Positions 33,055 to 44,757 of a stretch of 64,000 nt of DNA are shown one piece after another. Below the pieces are notes generated by a model that saw nothing but the letters and a program-made list of their open reading frames with translations, searched no databases and was not told the DNA's origin. The stretch lies in the NCBI GenBank assembly GCA_003550325.1, contig QKWP01000521.1, positions 1 through 64,000 on the forward strand, given 5' to 3'. Each line of letters begins with the position of its first letter. Within the stretch, counting starts at the first letter, position 1. The translations under genes and the position numbers were made by a program. The DNA is from Gigaspora rosea. Lineage: Eukaryota; Glomeromycota; Glomeromycetes; Diversisporales; Gigasporaceae.

Positions 33055-33144
33055 CAAAATATTTTTATTTTTTTTATATTAGTTTTATATTGTAAATATT
33101 TTTTATCATGTAAACAAATAACGTAATGAGGCTTGGTGGCTTAA
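33055..33144 (+). repeat. Direct repeat, copy 2 of about 92 bp
   Basis: Near-identical to 31248-31342, ending AGGCTTGGTGGCTTAA. It lies immediately downstream of the Sel1-like relic. Confidence 0.8.
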
Positions 33145-33562
33145 CCCATGCAAGGGTGTAAACGTTCAAAATATCACGTATATGTGATTGCATGGGCTTG
33201 TCAAATTGCGCCCCAAGTGTATATGCTCAAATTCGAGTGTATATGCATAGAAAGAATGAATATGCTCAAATTAAAGTGTACATATTCAAAATAGAGTGTA
33301 AACACTCTATCCCCACAAAATGTATATAAACCCTTCAAATTCAATAGATGTCATTAATCAGTTCCACGTTTCATTCTAAAATAAATATAATAATAAAATG
33401 ATAAACTTATCTTTTGAATTCGACTTGTAACCTTAATAAACCTTGTGAGACTCAATTCGACGGACTGAGTTGATTTGTAACTTCGTATTTGCTTATTATA
33501 ACTCGAATTCCGTGTGACTAGTTTTATTAATTCTTTTAAATTGTTCACGTGACTCCTGGTAA
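33145..33562. other. Spacer with AGTGTATATGCTCAAATT words
   Basis: AGTGTATATGCTCAAATT and close variants recur three or four times between 33205 and 33300. The short open frame on the minus strand at 33354-33548 has no recognisable domain and is not annotated as a gene. Confidence 0.5.
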
Positions 33563-33570
33563 CCTTTGAA

Positions 33571-33976
33571 TAGGGTGTCCAGGATTATGCGATGCGATGA
33601 GGTAAATTATGCGTGCGATCTGAGGTTGATTATGCGATGGATGCGAGATTATGCGATCGATTATGCGATTTTTTATTATGTACTTTATATATATAATTGT
33701 TTCTATTCTTCGGAATTTTTTCGGACACTTATGAAATTTTTACTTCGACCATGCTCGTAATTTAGGTTCATTCATTTTCTACATCGGAACTTTTCGGAAC
33801 AAATCTTACTCTGTCCCAAATTTACAATTAAGTTCCGAGTGAATTTAAACAAACCAATCATATTTCAGCCACGTGATCTGAGTGCTTTTTTTTGTCGAAT
33901 TATGCGAAGCATATGCGATGCGAAAATTTGGTAAATTATGCGCATATTATGCTTTCGCATAATCCTGGACACCCTA
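33571..33976. mobile_element. hAT-type MITE with repeated TTATGCG motifs
   Basis: Perfect terminal repeats TAGGGTGTCCAGGATTATGC begin both ends. CCTTTGAA is duplicated at 33563-33570 and 33977-33984. The subterminal parts hold about ten copies of TTATGCG or its GATGCG variants on both strands, as expected for transposase binding sites. The 406-bp body has no coding capacity; the 64-codon open frame across it is incidental. Confidence 0.9.
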
Positions 33977-33984
33977 CCTTTGAA

Positions 33985-34751
33985 CTTCGTGTTGAACTTA
34001 CCCCGATTCACCTATTTATATATCTCATCCCGTAATCGGTTGGAGCTTTAAATTGGCACTATTGTCTATATTGTTTTACCGCTCTCACAATTCAACCGTT
34101 ACACTATGCAATATTGTCTCAAAAACTAATTAATTATTATGCGCTGCTCTAAGTAAAAATGCTCTGCGCCCCTAAAAATCCTAAACCTAAATACTAACTC
34201 CAGCATGGAATAAAAACATGTTATGTGCAAAACCACCATAGTTGAATTTTATAATAAATGATATTTTTTTTAAATATTTGTGTTAAAATTCAAAATTTTA
34301 TTATTTTATAATTAGTGAAATACTAAAGCATAATCTAAGATATCCCCCACTTATAAATTACGGATAATATAACATCTATTTCCTTTCTATACTACCACGC
34401 ACCTGTTGTTTTAAGGTAGCTAAAGAAATTCTGGTAGGGCTTTACTTTCAATAAATCATCAAGCACAATTTCTCATCTTAAATGACATTCACACAACTTC
34501 CATATAGAACATTTATCCACCACAACATTCTTTAGTTAACATTTATTCTTGCACTGATTCAATTGAACTAATGAAATTCCAACTAATCAGTTCCAATTTT
34601 TAACACTCTTATCAAACAGTTTTACTAACTAGTTCGACAATAAATAATAGCTTTACGGTGAAACTAGTTATTTAAAGTTTTGAGCAAAATCGCTTATTAA
34701 ATTTATTATTTACTAGAAGATTTAAATATAAACTTTGAAAAAAAAATTTAA
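33985..34751. other. Spacer and 3' flank of the P450 gene
   Basis: AT-rich with no repeat or gene recognised. The part next to 34751 would include the 3' untranslated region and poly(A) site of the minus-strand P450 gene, but no signal can be fixed. Confidence 0.4.
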
Positions 34752-36574
34752 CTATTGACTCTGACCGGACAAAACCTTTTCAACATTATCATGTCTTTTT
34801 ATCAATCTGACCTTATAATCTTCAGGCCAAACAGTAAGACCATTGCGTATTTTATCTAAATTAATTGGTATTGGCTTACCATCTTTACCTAATGCATTTT
34901 CTATTTTAAAACACCAGAGAAGACGAGAAACTCCTAATAAAAGTTCTCTCTCAGCCTATTTTTTTTAAGATATAACAATAAATTAAAAAATTAATGAAAT
35001 AATTATTTTAAAACATATATTATACATGCCATATGAATTCCAGTGCAAAGCCTTCTTCCAGCTCCAAATCCAAAATGATCTCTATTTTCATAATTTCCTT
35101 TTGCTAAAGCTGTGCTACTTTCAGTAAATCCTAAAAATCGCTCAGGTTTAAATTCTTTTGGATTTTCATATCTTTTCTCATCCATATGAATTCCATATTG
35201 ATTTAAAACAACCACAGAATTTGCAGGAATATGATATCCGTTATATTCGTCATTTTCTTCATTGGCATGAGGTATACCAAAATGATGCGGACCACAATAT
35301 CTTTGACCTTCTTTAATTATAGCACGTATATAAGGAATATTTTGTTCATCAGAAGCTTCAGGTATACGAAATTGACCAATTACTTGATCAAGTTCTTGAT
35401 GAGCTTTAGATTGAACATGAGGATTATTAGCTAACGTAGCAGTAAGCCATGTTAAACTTGCTGAAACTGGACTCTAAAAATTTTAAATACACGTATTAAT
35501 AATTTAAGGTCATGTTGAAAAAAAACTTTTTAATAATATTTACAGTTCCAGCAGCAAAAATCGAATTAGTTAGAAAAACAACATCTAGATCATCAAGGAT
35601 TCCTTCATCCTTTTTGCGAAGTAATTCTCTTATAATACATGGTTTCTTCTCTTTATCATCTATAACTTCCTTGACCACTTTTCTAAAAAAAACTTCAATG
35701 CTATCGGCATTCTCTTTCATTGCATTAAGTAATTTAGTGTTTGGAAACCATTTCAATATTGAAAAAAATTCCGATAATCTATTTGTTACTTTGCGGAGTT
35801 CTAAATGTGTTCCCATTAAATTTTCAAATTCTCTATAAAATGGGTCATCAACACTGTCCGTACGTTTGTTTAAACATAAAAGAGATATAATATTTAAAGC
35901 CGTATGTTGAAAAAAATATTTAGGATCAAAACCATCTTTTGTTTTTGCTGATGCTTGACAAAGGTTTTGCATGAGTTTGCGAAATTCATCATCTAGTAAA
36001 TCAGAGTTTTCCTTTACACTGCGTTGACCCAAAACACTGTGCACTATTTTTTAAAATATAATTTTAAATCGGCAATGGGAATTCATGTCATGAAAACATC
36101 AATACTTTCAAGTACTTACTAATAGGATTAATCTTTCTATATCTCTCATTATATGGGTTTTCAGCATAACTTTTTCCTTTGGTCATTACTTTAAAAGTAT
36201 AATGACTTGCCACACGAGATGAATATTTTGCACCACCTATAATTAAAACAAATAACCCCCAAGAATAATTTAATTAATTCAATTACTAACTAAACTGTTA
36301 ATATATAATAAGTTAGTATAAGAATTTAAATTAACTTACGCTTTTGTAAAAGTTCACCAACGATCTTATCACTAGTCAATATAATCCAATTTTGTTGACC
36401 CAATTGTACACTATAAATATCTCCTAAGCTTCTCGCCCATTCTGTAAATCTATTTTTGATTAAAAATTATTAATAATTATATAATAATTAGTTATTCAAT
36501 TATAATAATAATATTATTATTATTTGGTTTTTCTTACTTCTTATGTGGTTCATTTCCAATTTGGAAAAAATGAC
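34752..36574 (-). CDS. Cytochrome P450 monooxygenase, six exons seen, first exon not found
   Basis: Heme-thiolate monooxygenase, expected to be ER-bound and to use NADPH-P450 reductase; substrate unknown. Exons on the minus strand, 5' to 3': 36574-36538, 36449-36340, 36236-36120, 36043-35544, 35473-35030 and 34955-34752 (TAG stop at 34754-34752). All six stay open and join in frame to about 470 residues. Visible motifs are GHFFQIGNEPHKKFTEWARS near the N-terminal side, I-helix FAAGT-SPVSASLTW (the usual acidic residue before Thr is missing), ExxR as KEGQRY, PERF as FKPERFLG, and heme-binding FGAGRRLCTG with the axial Cys. The first four introns are GT-AG with donors GTAAGA, GTAAGT, GTAAGT and GTAAAT. 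The fifth (35029-34956) fits only with a GC donor. The N-terminal membrane anchor and PGP hinge should lie upstream, but no such exon was found before 38 kb. It may be a 5'-truncated gene. Confidence 0.9.
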
Positions 36575-37670
36575 CTACAAAAACACTTTTTTTTTTAAAT
36601 ACGTATACAACAGATATAATGCAATTTAGGTCACGTAATTTGCCTAAATAATGTTTTTATTTCACTCATTATAAACAATACTGGGCATCATTTATAAGTA
36701 GCCACATAGAAATAAATTTTTTGTTATCATAAATTTTTATGTCGCATATATCTTAAGTTTTAACTCTGGCTCAAATTATAGAAAAAAAACTAGGATATGC
36801 TATTGGAGCAATGGATGGCAGGAGTAGACGAAATTTTCCAATAAATCATTATACAGTACATAATGATAATCCTGATTATTTTATACTAACCAAAATAGAA
36901 TAAGCTACCCGGAGGAGAAGGGAGTTTTTTAAGGCCACGTGTAGTATTTGATCTGAAGATATAATAACACAAAAGAAATGCTAGCAAGATATAAACCAAA
37001 ACCATGTTTTTTCGGTTTTTTTTTTTTCGTTTTTTTTTTTTTTAAAAAAAAAGAGAAATTATTTCAATTATTTATAATTTTTTACTCTGCATTGGAGAAT
37101 TTATAATTTTAAGAGGCAAACGATTATTATAACGCTAAATAAATTAATCAAATACGTAATAATTCTTAATAAAGAATAAATAGTTACGTATGTAGAATCC
37201 ATTTGGATAAAAAAAAATTTTGTGATAAAGATTTATGCAAACGTTGCATAACTGAATACATTTATCGATAAAGTACCAGGGGATCTGATTGGATAACAAA
37301 TCCTTGTGACTTTTGTAATCAGTCTCCGATTAGTCATGATAGCCAGCTCGCATTTGGTTAGGTGTTAAAAATCTATAATTTACATGTTAATGTGCTGCGC
37401 TGCTGCTAGTGTGTGTATGAAAATACCGGATTTGGTATTCACGTTACTCTACTCTGAGATACTAGTACGTAATATATGATGGAGCAAAAGAATATATCGC
37501 TATCAACAAAATCCTTAAGGCACAAGTAGCACGTCATTAATGCAATGTTATAAATTTATAGTACTGCATCAGTGATATGCCACTTGCGCCAGCTGCCCTA
37601 CTCAAGTGTGCATCCACCTTATATGATTAGACAATATGCAAAACGCAGCAAAACGTGAATTTCTGCACTT
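36575..37670. other. Region upstream of the P450, no first exon recognised
   Basis: AT-rich with long T runs near 37015-37045. The minus strand was read for a PGP-type hinge and a hydrophobic leader without success. A plus-strand stretch at 36795-36905 (GYAIGAMDGRSRRNF) is open for about 38 codons but is unrecognised. Confidence 0.45.
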
Positions 37671-38124
37671 AAGCATCACGATATGCTATACCAGGAACGG
37701 AATGATGGTTATCTGAAGAGTGAAATGTGTGTACAAATACTGGCCTCTGATTAGTTATAACCTAAATGATGATTTAACTTCACTCGTTTATAACTATTTA
37801 TTTAAGCTAAGTTATATGTATCAAACCAGTTTTTATAACTTAGCCATACTTGTCTTTGTGTATACAAGGTTTTATCAGGTTTTGTGTGAATCTTTATTCG
37901 AACTTTTCCACCAGTTAATTTTGATAAAACTTTGTGGCTGTGTAATAGTTTATATTTTGTCAATCAATTTAAGAGTATAAAAGATATGATTTATTAGTGA
38001 GTTTAAACTTGTTTATTTTCATGCTATCTTGAATACAAAAAAGGTAAAGTTCTGTTCGAACTAGTGCTAGTGATGCAGTCATAACTGGTTACTGCAAAAC
38101 CGAATGAATTCCAAATAGAGGTTG
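37671..38124. other. Spacer with one stray minisatellite unit
   Basis: At 37690 ATACCAGGAACGGAATGATG matches the unit of the array at 38.9-39.5 kb. The 86-codon plus-strand frame at 37720-37980 is Leu/Tyr-rich with no motif and is not supported as a gene. Confidence 0.5.
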
Positions 38125-38774
38125 CCCTATAAGAAAAATGGACCGTAAAGGTACGGGTTGGCTGAGTAAAGGCACGGGTTTTGGTGGCACGGATTAAATC
38201 CGTATTTGGTACGTAGGAGGCTTGAATTGGCACGTATTTTTGGCCCGTGGTGGACCGTATGCCCGTACAAAATGGACCGTCAATGGCTCGGGTTTTGCAA
38301 CACTTTACTAGTCCAAATGGCACGGGATTTGTCCAGGTAATTAACGTGAATTAACGTGCGATAAAAAAAAAAATATACATACAAGTAGATTACATAAATT
38401 TATATCAACAATCAATACAATATAAACAAACTAACAACTGCTCATGTATCAAAATTTTGCAAGGAATTTTTTTTGTTAAGACACCCAGAGCAGTTTCATT
38501 AGTGAAATTATGAGATATCGCAATTTTTTTAAAAAAAATCGTATATTGATCTTTCGCTCTTCGTGAAACGAGCCAACACGTACCACCTTCGACACGTATC
38601 ATTCCGTGAAATGAAGGTGCCATTACGTATGACGTGTCATAACGTGCCACCTCCCCCGTACCACTTTTTACCGTGATATTCCGTCAACAGCTCTATACGT
38701 ACCACTCCGACCGTGCCATTCCGTGGATTCCAGACACAACCCGTACCACACCCCGGACCACTTTTTTTATAGGG
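38125..38774. mobile_element. TIR element with GGTACGG / GGCACGG subrepeats
   Basis: The left end CCCTATAAGAAAAATGGACC and right end (complement of CCCTATAAAAAAAGTGGTCC) define 650 bp. Both halves are crowded with GGCACGG, GGTACGGG, TGGACCGT and their complements, more than a dozen words. The centre holds TTTTGCAAGGAATTTTTTTT, shared with elements at 16836 and 42336. No target duplication is obvious. The minus-strand open frames here are incidental. Confidence 0.8.
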
Positions 38775-38892
38775 TTATAACCGATTTGCAAATTGTCTAA
38801 TCGGATATTCATTCTTTTTTTAAAAAAACAAAGTATTTTTGAGTGCGTGCGAGGGTGTTTTTTTAAATGGTGTGATATTTATAGAGTTTATT

Positions 38893-39520
38893 TATACCAG
38901 GAACAGAGTGATATATATCACGAAGTGTATACCAGGAACGGAGTGATATTGAAAGTTTCACGAAGTGTATACCAGGAACGGAATGATGCATATCACGTAG
39001 TACCAGGAACGGAGTGATGCAAATCACGAAGTGAAGGGTTATACCAGGAACGGAGTGATATTGAAAATTTCACGAAGTGATGGTTATACCAGGAACGGAG
39101 TGATATTGAAAATTTCACGAAGTATACCAGGAACGGAGTGATATTGAGAAGTGTATACCAGGAACGAAGTGATGCAAATCACGAAGTGTACCAGGAACGG
39201 AGTGATGCATATCACGTAGCGATACCAGGAACGGAGTGATATTGAAAATTTCACGAATACCAGGAACGGAGTGATATTGAAAATTTCACGAAGTGTATAC
39301 CAGGAACGGAGTGATATTGAAAATTTCACGAAGTGTATACCAGGAACGGAGTGATGCAAATCACGAAGTGTAGGGTTATACCAGGAACGGAGTGATGCAA
39401 ATCACGAAGTGAAGGGTTATACGGTGGGCCAGAATACCAGGAACGGAGTGATATTGAAAATTCACGAAGTGTATACCAGGAACGGAGTGATATTGAAAAT
39501 TTCACGAAGTGTATGGTTAT
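38893..39520 (+). repeat. Minisatellite of about 16 units around TACCAGGAACGGAGTGAT
   Basis: ACCAGGAACGGAGTGAT recurs sixteen times, about every 30-45 bp. It is followed by one of two tails, ATTGAAAATTTCACGAAGTG or GCAAATCACGAAGTG, often then TAT or GGGTTAT. Tail choice rather than unit length varies. Minus-strand frames (for example 39084-39359) give repeated ITPFLV / HSVPGI peptides from the repeat. The repeats are contiguous, so this is not CRISPR. Confidence 0.92.
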
Positions 39521-40640
39521 ACGGCAAAATAAGTGTCGTACGTCCGCAAAATCTTGCATATCATTGTATTATGCATGAGGCGAAGCAAAGGTGTGAATGC
39601 ATATTAAGAGGATCGCATGTTGCACCTTCACCGAGCATGTGTAGTACTTTCTTCTATATCCGGACAACATCTGCCCATCGTGATTCCGTACTTCAGTATG
39701 ATGACCATTAAAAAAAATAATAATAATAATGCGATTATCCATAGAATGAAATTACAATGCTACAACAGCCGATAGTAAAAATGTGCTTTTTAGACGTAAA
39801 TATCGGTGGCCCGATGCAAATTTGCATATCTATTCACTTAATATTTGGCATTTTTCATTTTTTTCGTAGGATTTTTTATTGGGCTGATTAAATGATAATC
39901 TCTGATTATCAAAGATGAGAACGAAAGAATTTGTTAATCGTTAACGCAACTCTTTTAAAATCATGAAACGTAAATTTTCTGAATTTGCTTCTGTTGTTCG
40001 ATTACCTAATATATGTCACTGTTTTGAGCGAAAAAAATAGCTTAAAAAAAAGTAAATCAAATGTTTTACGAGTTTTGTATAATGGTCTTAAGTTCAAGAA
40101 CAAGTGCAAAACAAGAATAATAACTCCGCAATAGATAAAAAAAATTCATGATATTAATAAAAAATTGTGAATATATTAGCAAATACTAATAAAAAATTAC
40201 ATTCCACAAAATATTCCATTGCCGTAAATTTTGGTCAGAATTTTTGCCGTCCAGATTTATTTGATAATTACTAAGTTTCTCGGCAATTTTTGTAGCTCGT
40301 AGTTTTATGCCGATCTATCAACCGTGTGATCAGTATACTAAAACTAATGTAGCAATATGATTTGCTTTAACGCTTTTGATTGGATATACAATCCGTGATC
40401 AAGAATTTTAAGACTAAAATATTGATGAGCAAGTTATGATCAAGAAGTTATCACAATTCGAATTCTAGCAATTGTATTATGATAATACCAAATCAACCTT
40501 AACTCATATAGTATTGCGTATCGATTTGTAATTGATAACAACTAGCTAAAACGTTGTTACACTTAAAAAATTAAAAAATTTTTTTTTGATAGCCTATCGG
40601 TATCCCGTGATCCAATTACATCGATCACTCTGAACTCTTA
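39521..40640. other. Non-coding spacer
   Basis: A somewhat GC-richer patch at 39525-39700 (GTCGTACGTCCGCAAAATCT) has no recognised motif. The remainder is AT-rich and featureless. Confidence 0.45.
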
Positions 40641-42335
40641 AACTGCAAATGCCGATCATCGATTTGATCGTTGACCGATTGACATATGAACATTCTTTAC
40701 TATATCTTTATTTGTTACTATATACATATCTCTGTTATTTCCTATTTTGTTATACGTATACATATCATTTCTTATTACTTTATTGGGATATTATACTAAA
40801 GATTGGATTGAAGTCTTTTATAGATGTGATAATTGATCGGAAGATGGATCGACTGCTACCACCCGACCTACGTTTACACCAACGCGCTTGAATAAGAAGT
40901 CTTCAGTACGTGTCTCATGGCGACACTTGAATATTTGACCTATCTTGGATGCCTCAAGGCATTCAAATATTTTCAGGAATCTTCCGATACGTTTCAAATT
41001 TTCATCTTCATGGACAGAACTTTTAAATAAGGCAAAGGTATGGTTGAAATTAATGTGACTAATGAAGGGATTGCTGTTGAAAAAAATTGAATGATTCTAA
41101 AAATAAGTTGATGCAGATAAAAGTTTTCTTGAATAGAGTACTGTAATTAATTTATATATCAAAAAACATGTATTTAAAGGCCCAAATTCTGTCTTCAATA
41201 AAGACTTCAGACATCGATCTGATCCTTTGCTTAATAATAAACCTTGACCCTACATAAGTTAGTAGGCATTTCAAAGCCAAAGGCTTCTTATATTTATTTT
41301 ATTATTAAATTCTCAACACTGCTTGTTAGCATTATGCTGCTGTTTTGTTATTTGTTTTATTAGTTATTTTATTTATTGTTTGATTATTTTTACACTGCTG
41401 CTAATATACATATCGACTTACTGATATTTGAATGTTTTATTAATAATACATTTAAGACTATAGATAGATTTATTTGACTACTGTATTGTTTAATTGTTTC
41501 TGCTGATTAACGATTGATATTGTTAGATAACCCCTTTGTTTAATTATATACCAATTCATCCCTTTTTAACCCTTACACTTGATTCGACTCCTTTTACGCC
41601 AAAATACTCTGACTCCTTCATAATTCTCTCTCCAGACTTCTCTGCTGTTAACTCTAAATATCGTTCACTATCCTGATAGCTCTACCGCATGTCTGATATT
41701 TCCCAACGGATAGTAACAGCGTATTAAAAAAAAGCCTCGTTTTATGAGCTTCTTTTTTTAGTAAAATATTAATACTATTGACTTTTTATTTGGTAATCTA
41801 CAATTATTAATTGATAAGCAAAAATTGTATTTAAATTGATTACCAAAAATGCATAACTAACCGTAAATAAGTTAGTTATTGCATATCAACGCTATCAACA
41901 TATTTATAAGAATAACTGCATGACATGTGATATCACGCATGACAAGTACAGTCATGTGTAACATGTAAAAAATAATATCACGTAGTCAGGAATTGAATGT
42001 TCGAAATTTCAAAATTACTATTAAAGATTTATAATGATAAAGAATGTCATAGTAGGAATGCACATTTGAATATGTTCTTGTTTTAAATGACAAGTAACAA
42101 TGAAATAATCATATTAGAAATTGAAAAAATCACAATTCTTTCAAAAAATGAACAAATGAAAATTATTACTCCTACTAAAATAGGATTTTTAAAAAATTAG
42201 CATAATGATATCATGCTTACCACATTCTAAGTTGCATACAAAACGTGATAGTGCTGGTTATTTTGCAATTTAGGTTGATTTTGAATTAATTACGTCATTT
42301 TTAAATTTCACCAATTTAGAAAGAACTTACTGCTC
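40641..42335. other. Non-coding spacer, no gene recognised
   Basis: The 80-codon open frame at 40649-40891 is Leu/Tyr-rich without motifs. A small hairpin flanked by A and T runs lies at about 41727-41760. CATGACATGTGATATCACG-type palindromic words occur near 41920. Nothing else is supported. Confidence 0.45.
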
Positions 42336-43294
42336 ACTATAAGAAAAGTGATATGGGTTGTGGTACAGGTTGGTGTTGGGAATGGTCGAAATGGTACAGA
42401 TCTTGTGGCATGTACAGGAACGGTTTATAGAATAGTATGGTAAAAATGGCACGAACATTGTGGCAAAAGTGGCACGTAATATCACGTCATATAAAATGGC
42501 ACGTATATTATGCTCATTTTGTAGAAAATGAAAGATTAGTAAAGGATTTTTTTTAAAAAAAGAGTATATCTCATGATTTCACTAATGAAGCTTCCCTGTA
42601 TGTCTTAACAAAAAAATTCTTTACAAAATTTTGCTTCATATGCAGTTAGGCCACGCAAAGATAAATTTTTGATTTGCAATTTTTTTTAAGTCCCAATTGT
42701 TCAAATTATTCTATTTTTGTTATTTAATTTTTTCCTATAAATTATTCTGGTTCATCCGATGAAGACATTAGCTTTTCGAAATTATCCGACAGGGTCAATA
42801 GCAAATCTGACTGTTAACCCCCAATTTTCTGATTCCATGTTATACAAAGTATGAAATTAACTTTATATGGCCTTAGATGCAATATAATGCTATTAATTTA
42901 TAATAGATTAAAAAAAATTCTGCCCAACCGACCGGGAATTTTAAAACTCATGTAATATAAAATAAAAAATTAACTTTGTGTGGCCTTAGCTTGTTCATCT
43001 TATATTGATTAATTATGTAAATTTATATTTTAATAGTTAATCCACATCGTTATCATAGTAGCATGTAATTTATATTAATTACCCATGCCAAATCCTCTGC
43101 TGATTCGGCTAGTAAACTGCGCAAAACCTGAGCCATTTACGGTCCAATTGGCATGGGCACACAGTCCCACACAGTCTATCGAATCTGAACCAACTCAGGC
43201 CATATCCATACAAATCCGGACCTTGCCCCATGCCAAAATGACTCATGCCAATCCGATTCCATCCCGTGCCTATAGGGTACATTTTTCTTATAGG
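42336..43294. mobile_element. Second member of the CCYATAAGAAAAATG TIR family
   Basis: The left end ACTATAAGAAAAGTGATATG and right end (complement of CCTATAAGAAAAATGTACCC) match the termini at 38125. GGCACG- and GGTACAGG-type words crowd the left part and complementary CATGCCAA / CCGTGCC words the right. The inverted shared core lies near 42560-42645. A 71-codon frame at 43085-43300 is incidental. Confidence 0.7.
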
Positions 43295-43849
43295 ACTTAG
43301 GTCAATTTAATTTAATTAAATAATTAAATTCTTTCTGGTGATATAAAGTCAATAGATCGAAAGATGCTAAGCATGGTATGTGCATTGTAGAACCATCAGC
43401 CGGAACAAGCTCAGTCCAGATAATTAAGGGTTGGACCCAAGTAAAGGCTACCTGGGTAACAACAGATATCCGGTTAAGATATTTGTTACTCAGATAAACC
43501 TATCCGAATAGATTAACCAGTTAATTACCCGGGTAAGATATAAAACTTGTAACGTGATTATGTATTTCTAAATAATGCAATTCCTAAATAAAATATGTTG
43601 GCCTTAAGATCGCATTGCATATGATGATCATGTGTTATCAAATTGCATAATGCCACCAAATTTTTTGCTTTATGTCTACAAAAGATTATGCATCACAAAG
43701 TTGTTTTTGTGTAAACTTATGTATTTAAAAATTATATGTAAGTTTATAAATCCAATGTAGGCTTACATAGCATAATTTATTAAATATAATTTTTAAATAA
43801 TATTTATTTAACAGTTATGTAACAATTTAAAATATAAAAATGTGTTAAA
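43295..43849. other. Non-coding spacer
   Basis: A patch at 43425-43545 has GGGTTGGACCCAAG, TACCTGGGTAAC and TTACCCGGGTAAG words of the kind seen in hAT-like ends here. No gene is visible. Confidence 0.45.
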
Positions 43850-44082
43850 TACAGTTATTCCTCCATATAATCACGCAGTTGGGCACTCCTTAACACAGTG
43901 ATTATAAAGAGGTGTGACTTTATAAAGGTACCTCTATATAAGCACAAATTATAATTAATACAAAATAATGTGATTTAATAGAGGTAACAATAAAAACTCG
44001 AATTTTTTTTAAATTTAATTTTATAGATGATGATCAGTGACAATTCTTCTGATCGATCATGTGATCGATCATGCTTAGTAAT

Positions 44083-44757
44083 GTGCCATATACAGTATAT
44101 ACATACTGAACTGTAAGTACTGTACGTACTGTACTAGGGTGGTAACTCAACTAAGTAAATCAAAATTATGTGAGCAAACTATAGAATTTGTTCTATTGCA
44201 TATTTTCATGTTACACAAAAATCAATTTTAATTATATATCTGATATCGATATATCAATATTAATTTATTAAAATTGATTACTTTAAAACAATGCAACTTA
44301 ATGAAAACCCAATGAATTACTTTGAAATTTTCACAAGTAACTTATTAAATATTGAAGAATAAAGTTACGCTTTCAGATTTTCTACCAACATATAAATTTT
44401 AATGTTCATCTTATAAAATGTAAAAAAAAATTAGAATTTAAACATACAAGTCAAAACTTTAATAGAATTTTTGCAAAAAATCGAGCGTAACTTTTTAGAG
44501 ATGACTTCGGTGAAGAGTTTTTAATTAAAAGAAATTAGAAAAATAAGTGCAATATCAAGGCGGGTTCATTAGAATTTCTTATTATTAATTAAATATATGT
44601 AATATGATATTTAATCGATTATTTTAAATTCACTGATTAAAATCTAATCATAGTAAAATACTAGTATTGCTGACATAATTTTGATTTACTTAGTTGAGTT
44701 ACTACTCTAGTACTGTATGCTAAAATTTTTCATGTACTGTATCATATAAATGGCACA
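44083..44757. mobile_element. GTGCCA-ended MITE, split by another element
   Basis: The left GTGCCATATACAGTATATAC and the right end (ATATAAATGGCAC) are inverted repeats. The middle has GTACTGTACGTACTGTAC words. The 572-bp element at 44137-44708 sits inside, leaving about 100 bp of the original. It is the same family as 45402-45537 and the fragment near 28318. Confidence 0.75.
44137..44708. mobile_element. TA-flanked element nested in a MITE
   Basis: The left end GGGTGGTAACTCAACTAAGT and right end (complement of GAGTAGTAACTCAACTAAGT) continue TAAATCAAAATTATGT in both. TA flanks both sides (44135-44136 and 44709-44710), and removing it restores GTACTAGTACTGTA. Non-coding. Confidence 0.85.

Noticed and set aside
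31248-33144. LTR retrotransposon bounded by the 92-bp direct repeats
   Set aside because: Repeats lack TG...CA ends and a target duplication, and the interior reads as a Sel1-like relic rather than gag or pol.
33354-33760. 64-codon frames on both strands
   Set aside because: One lies in AT-rich spacer and one crosses the end of a MITE; no domain.
35231-35838. Plus-strand frames of 67 and 108 codons
   Set aside because: Antisense to P450 exons with clear P450 motifs on the other strand.
37720-37980. 86-codon Leu/Tyr-rich frame
   Set aside because: No motif, no homologous wording, and typical of AT-rich DNA.
38893-39520. CRISPR-like array or repeat protein gene
   Set aside because: The tails between repeats are themselves repeated, and the open frames change frame within the array.
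40649-40891. 80-codon frame
   Set aside because: Low-complexity Leu/Tyr run, no supporting context.
43085-43300. 71-codon frame
   Set aside because: Lies in the repetitive right half of a TIR element and runs past its end.
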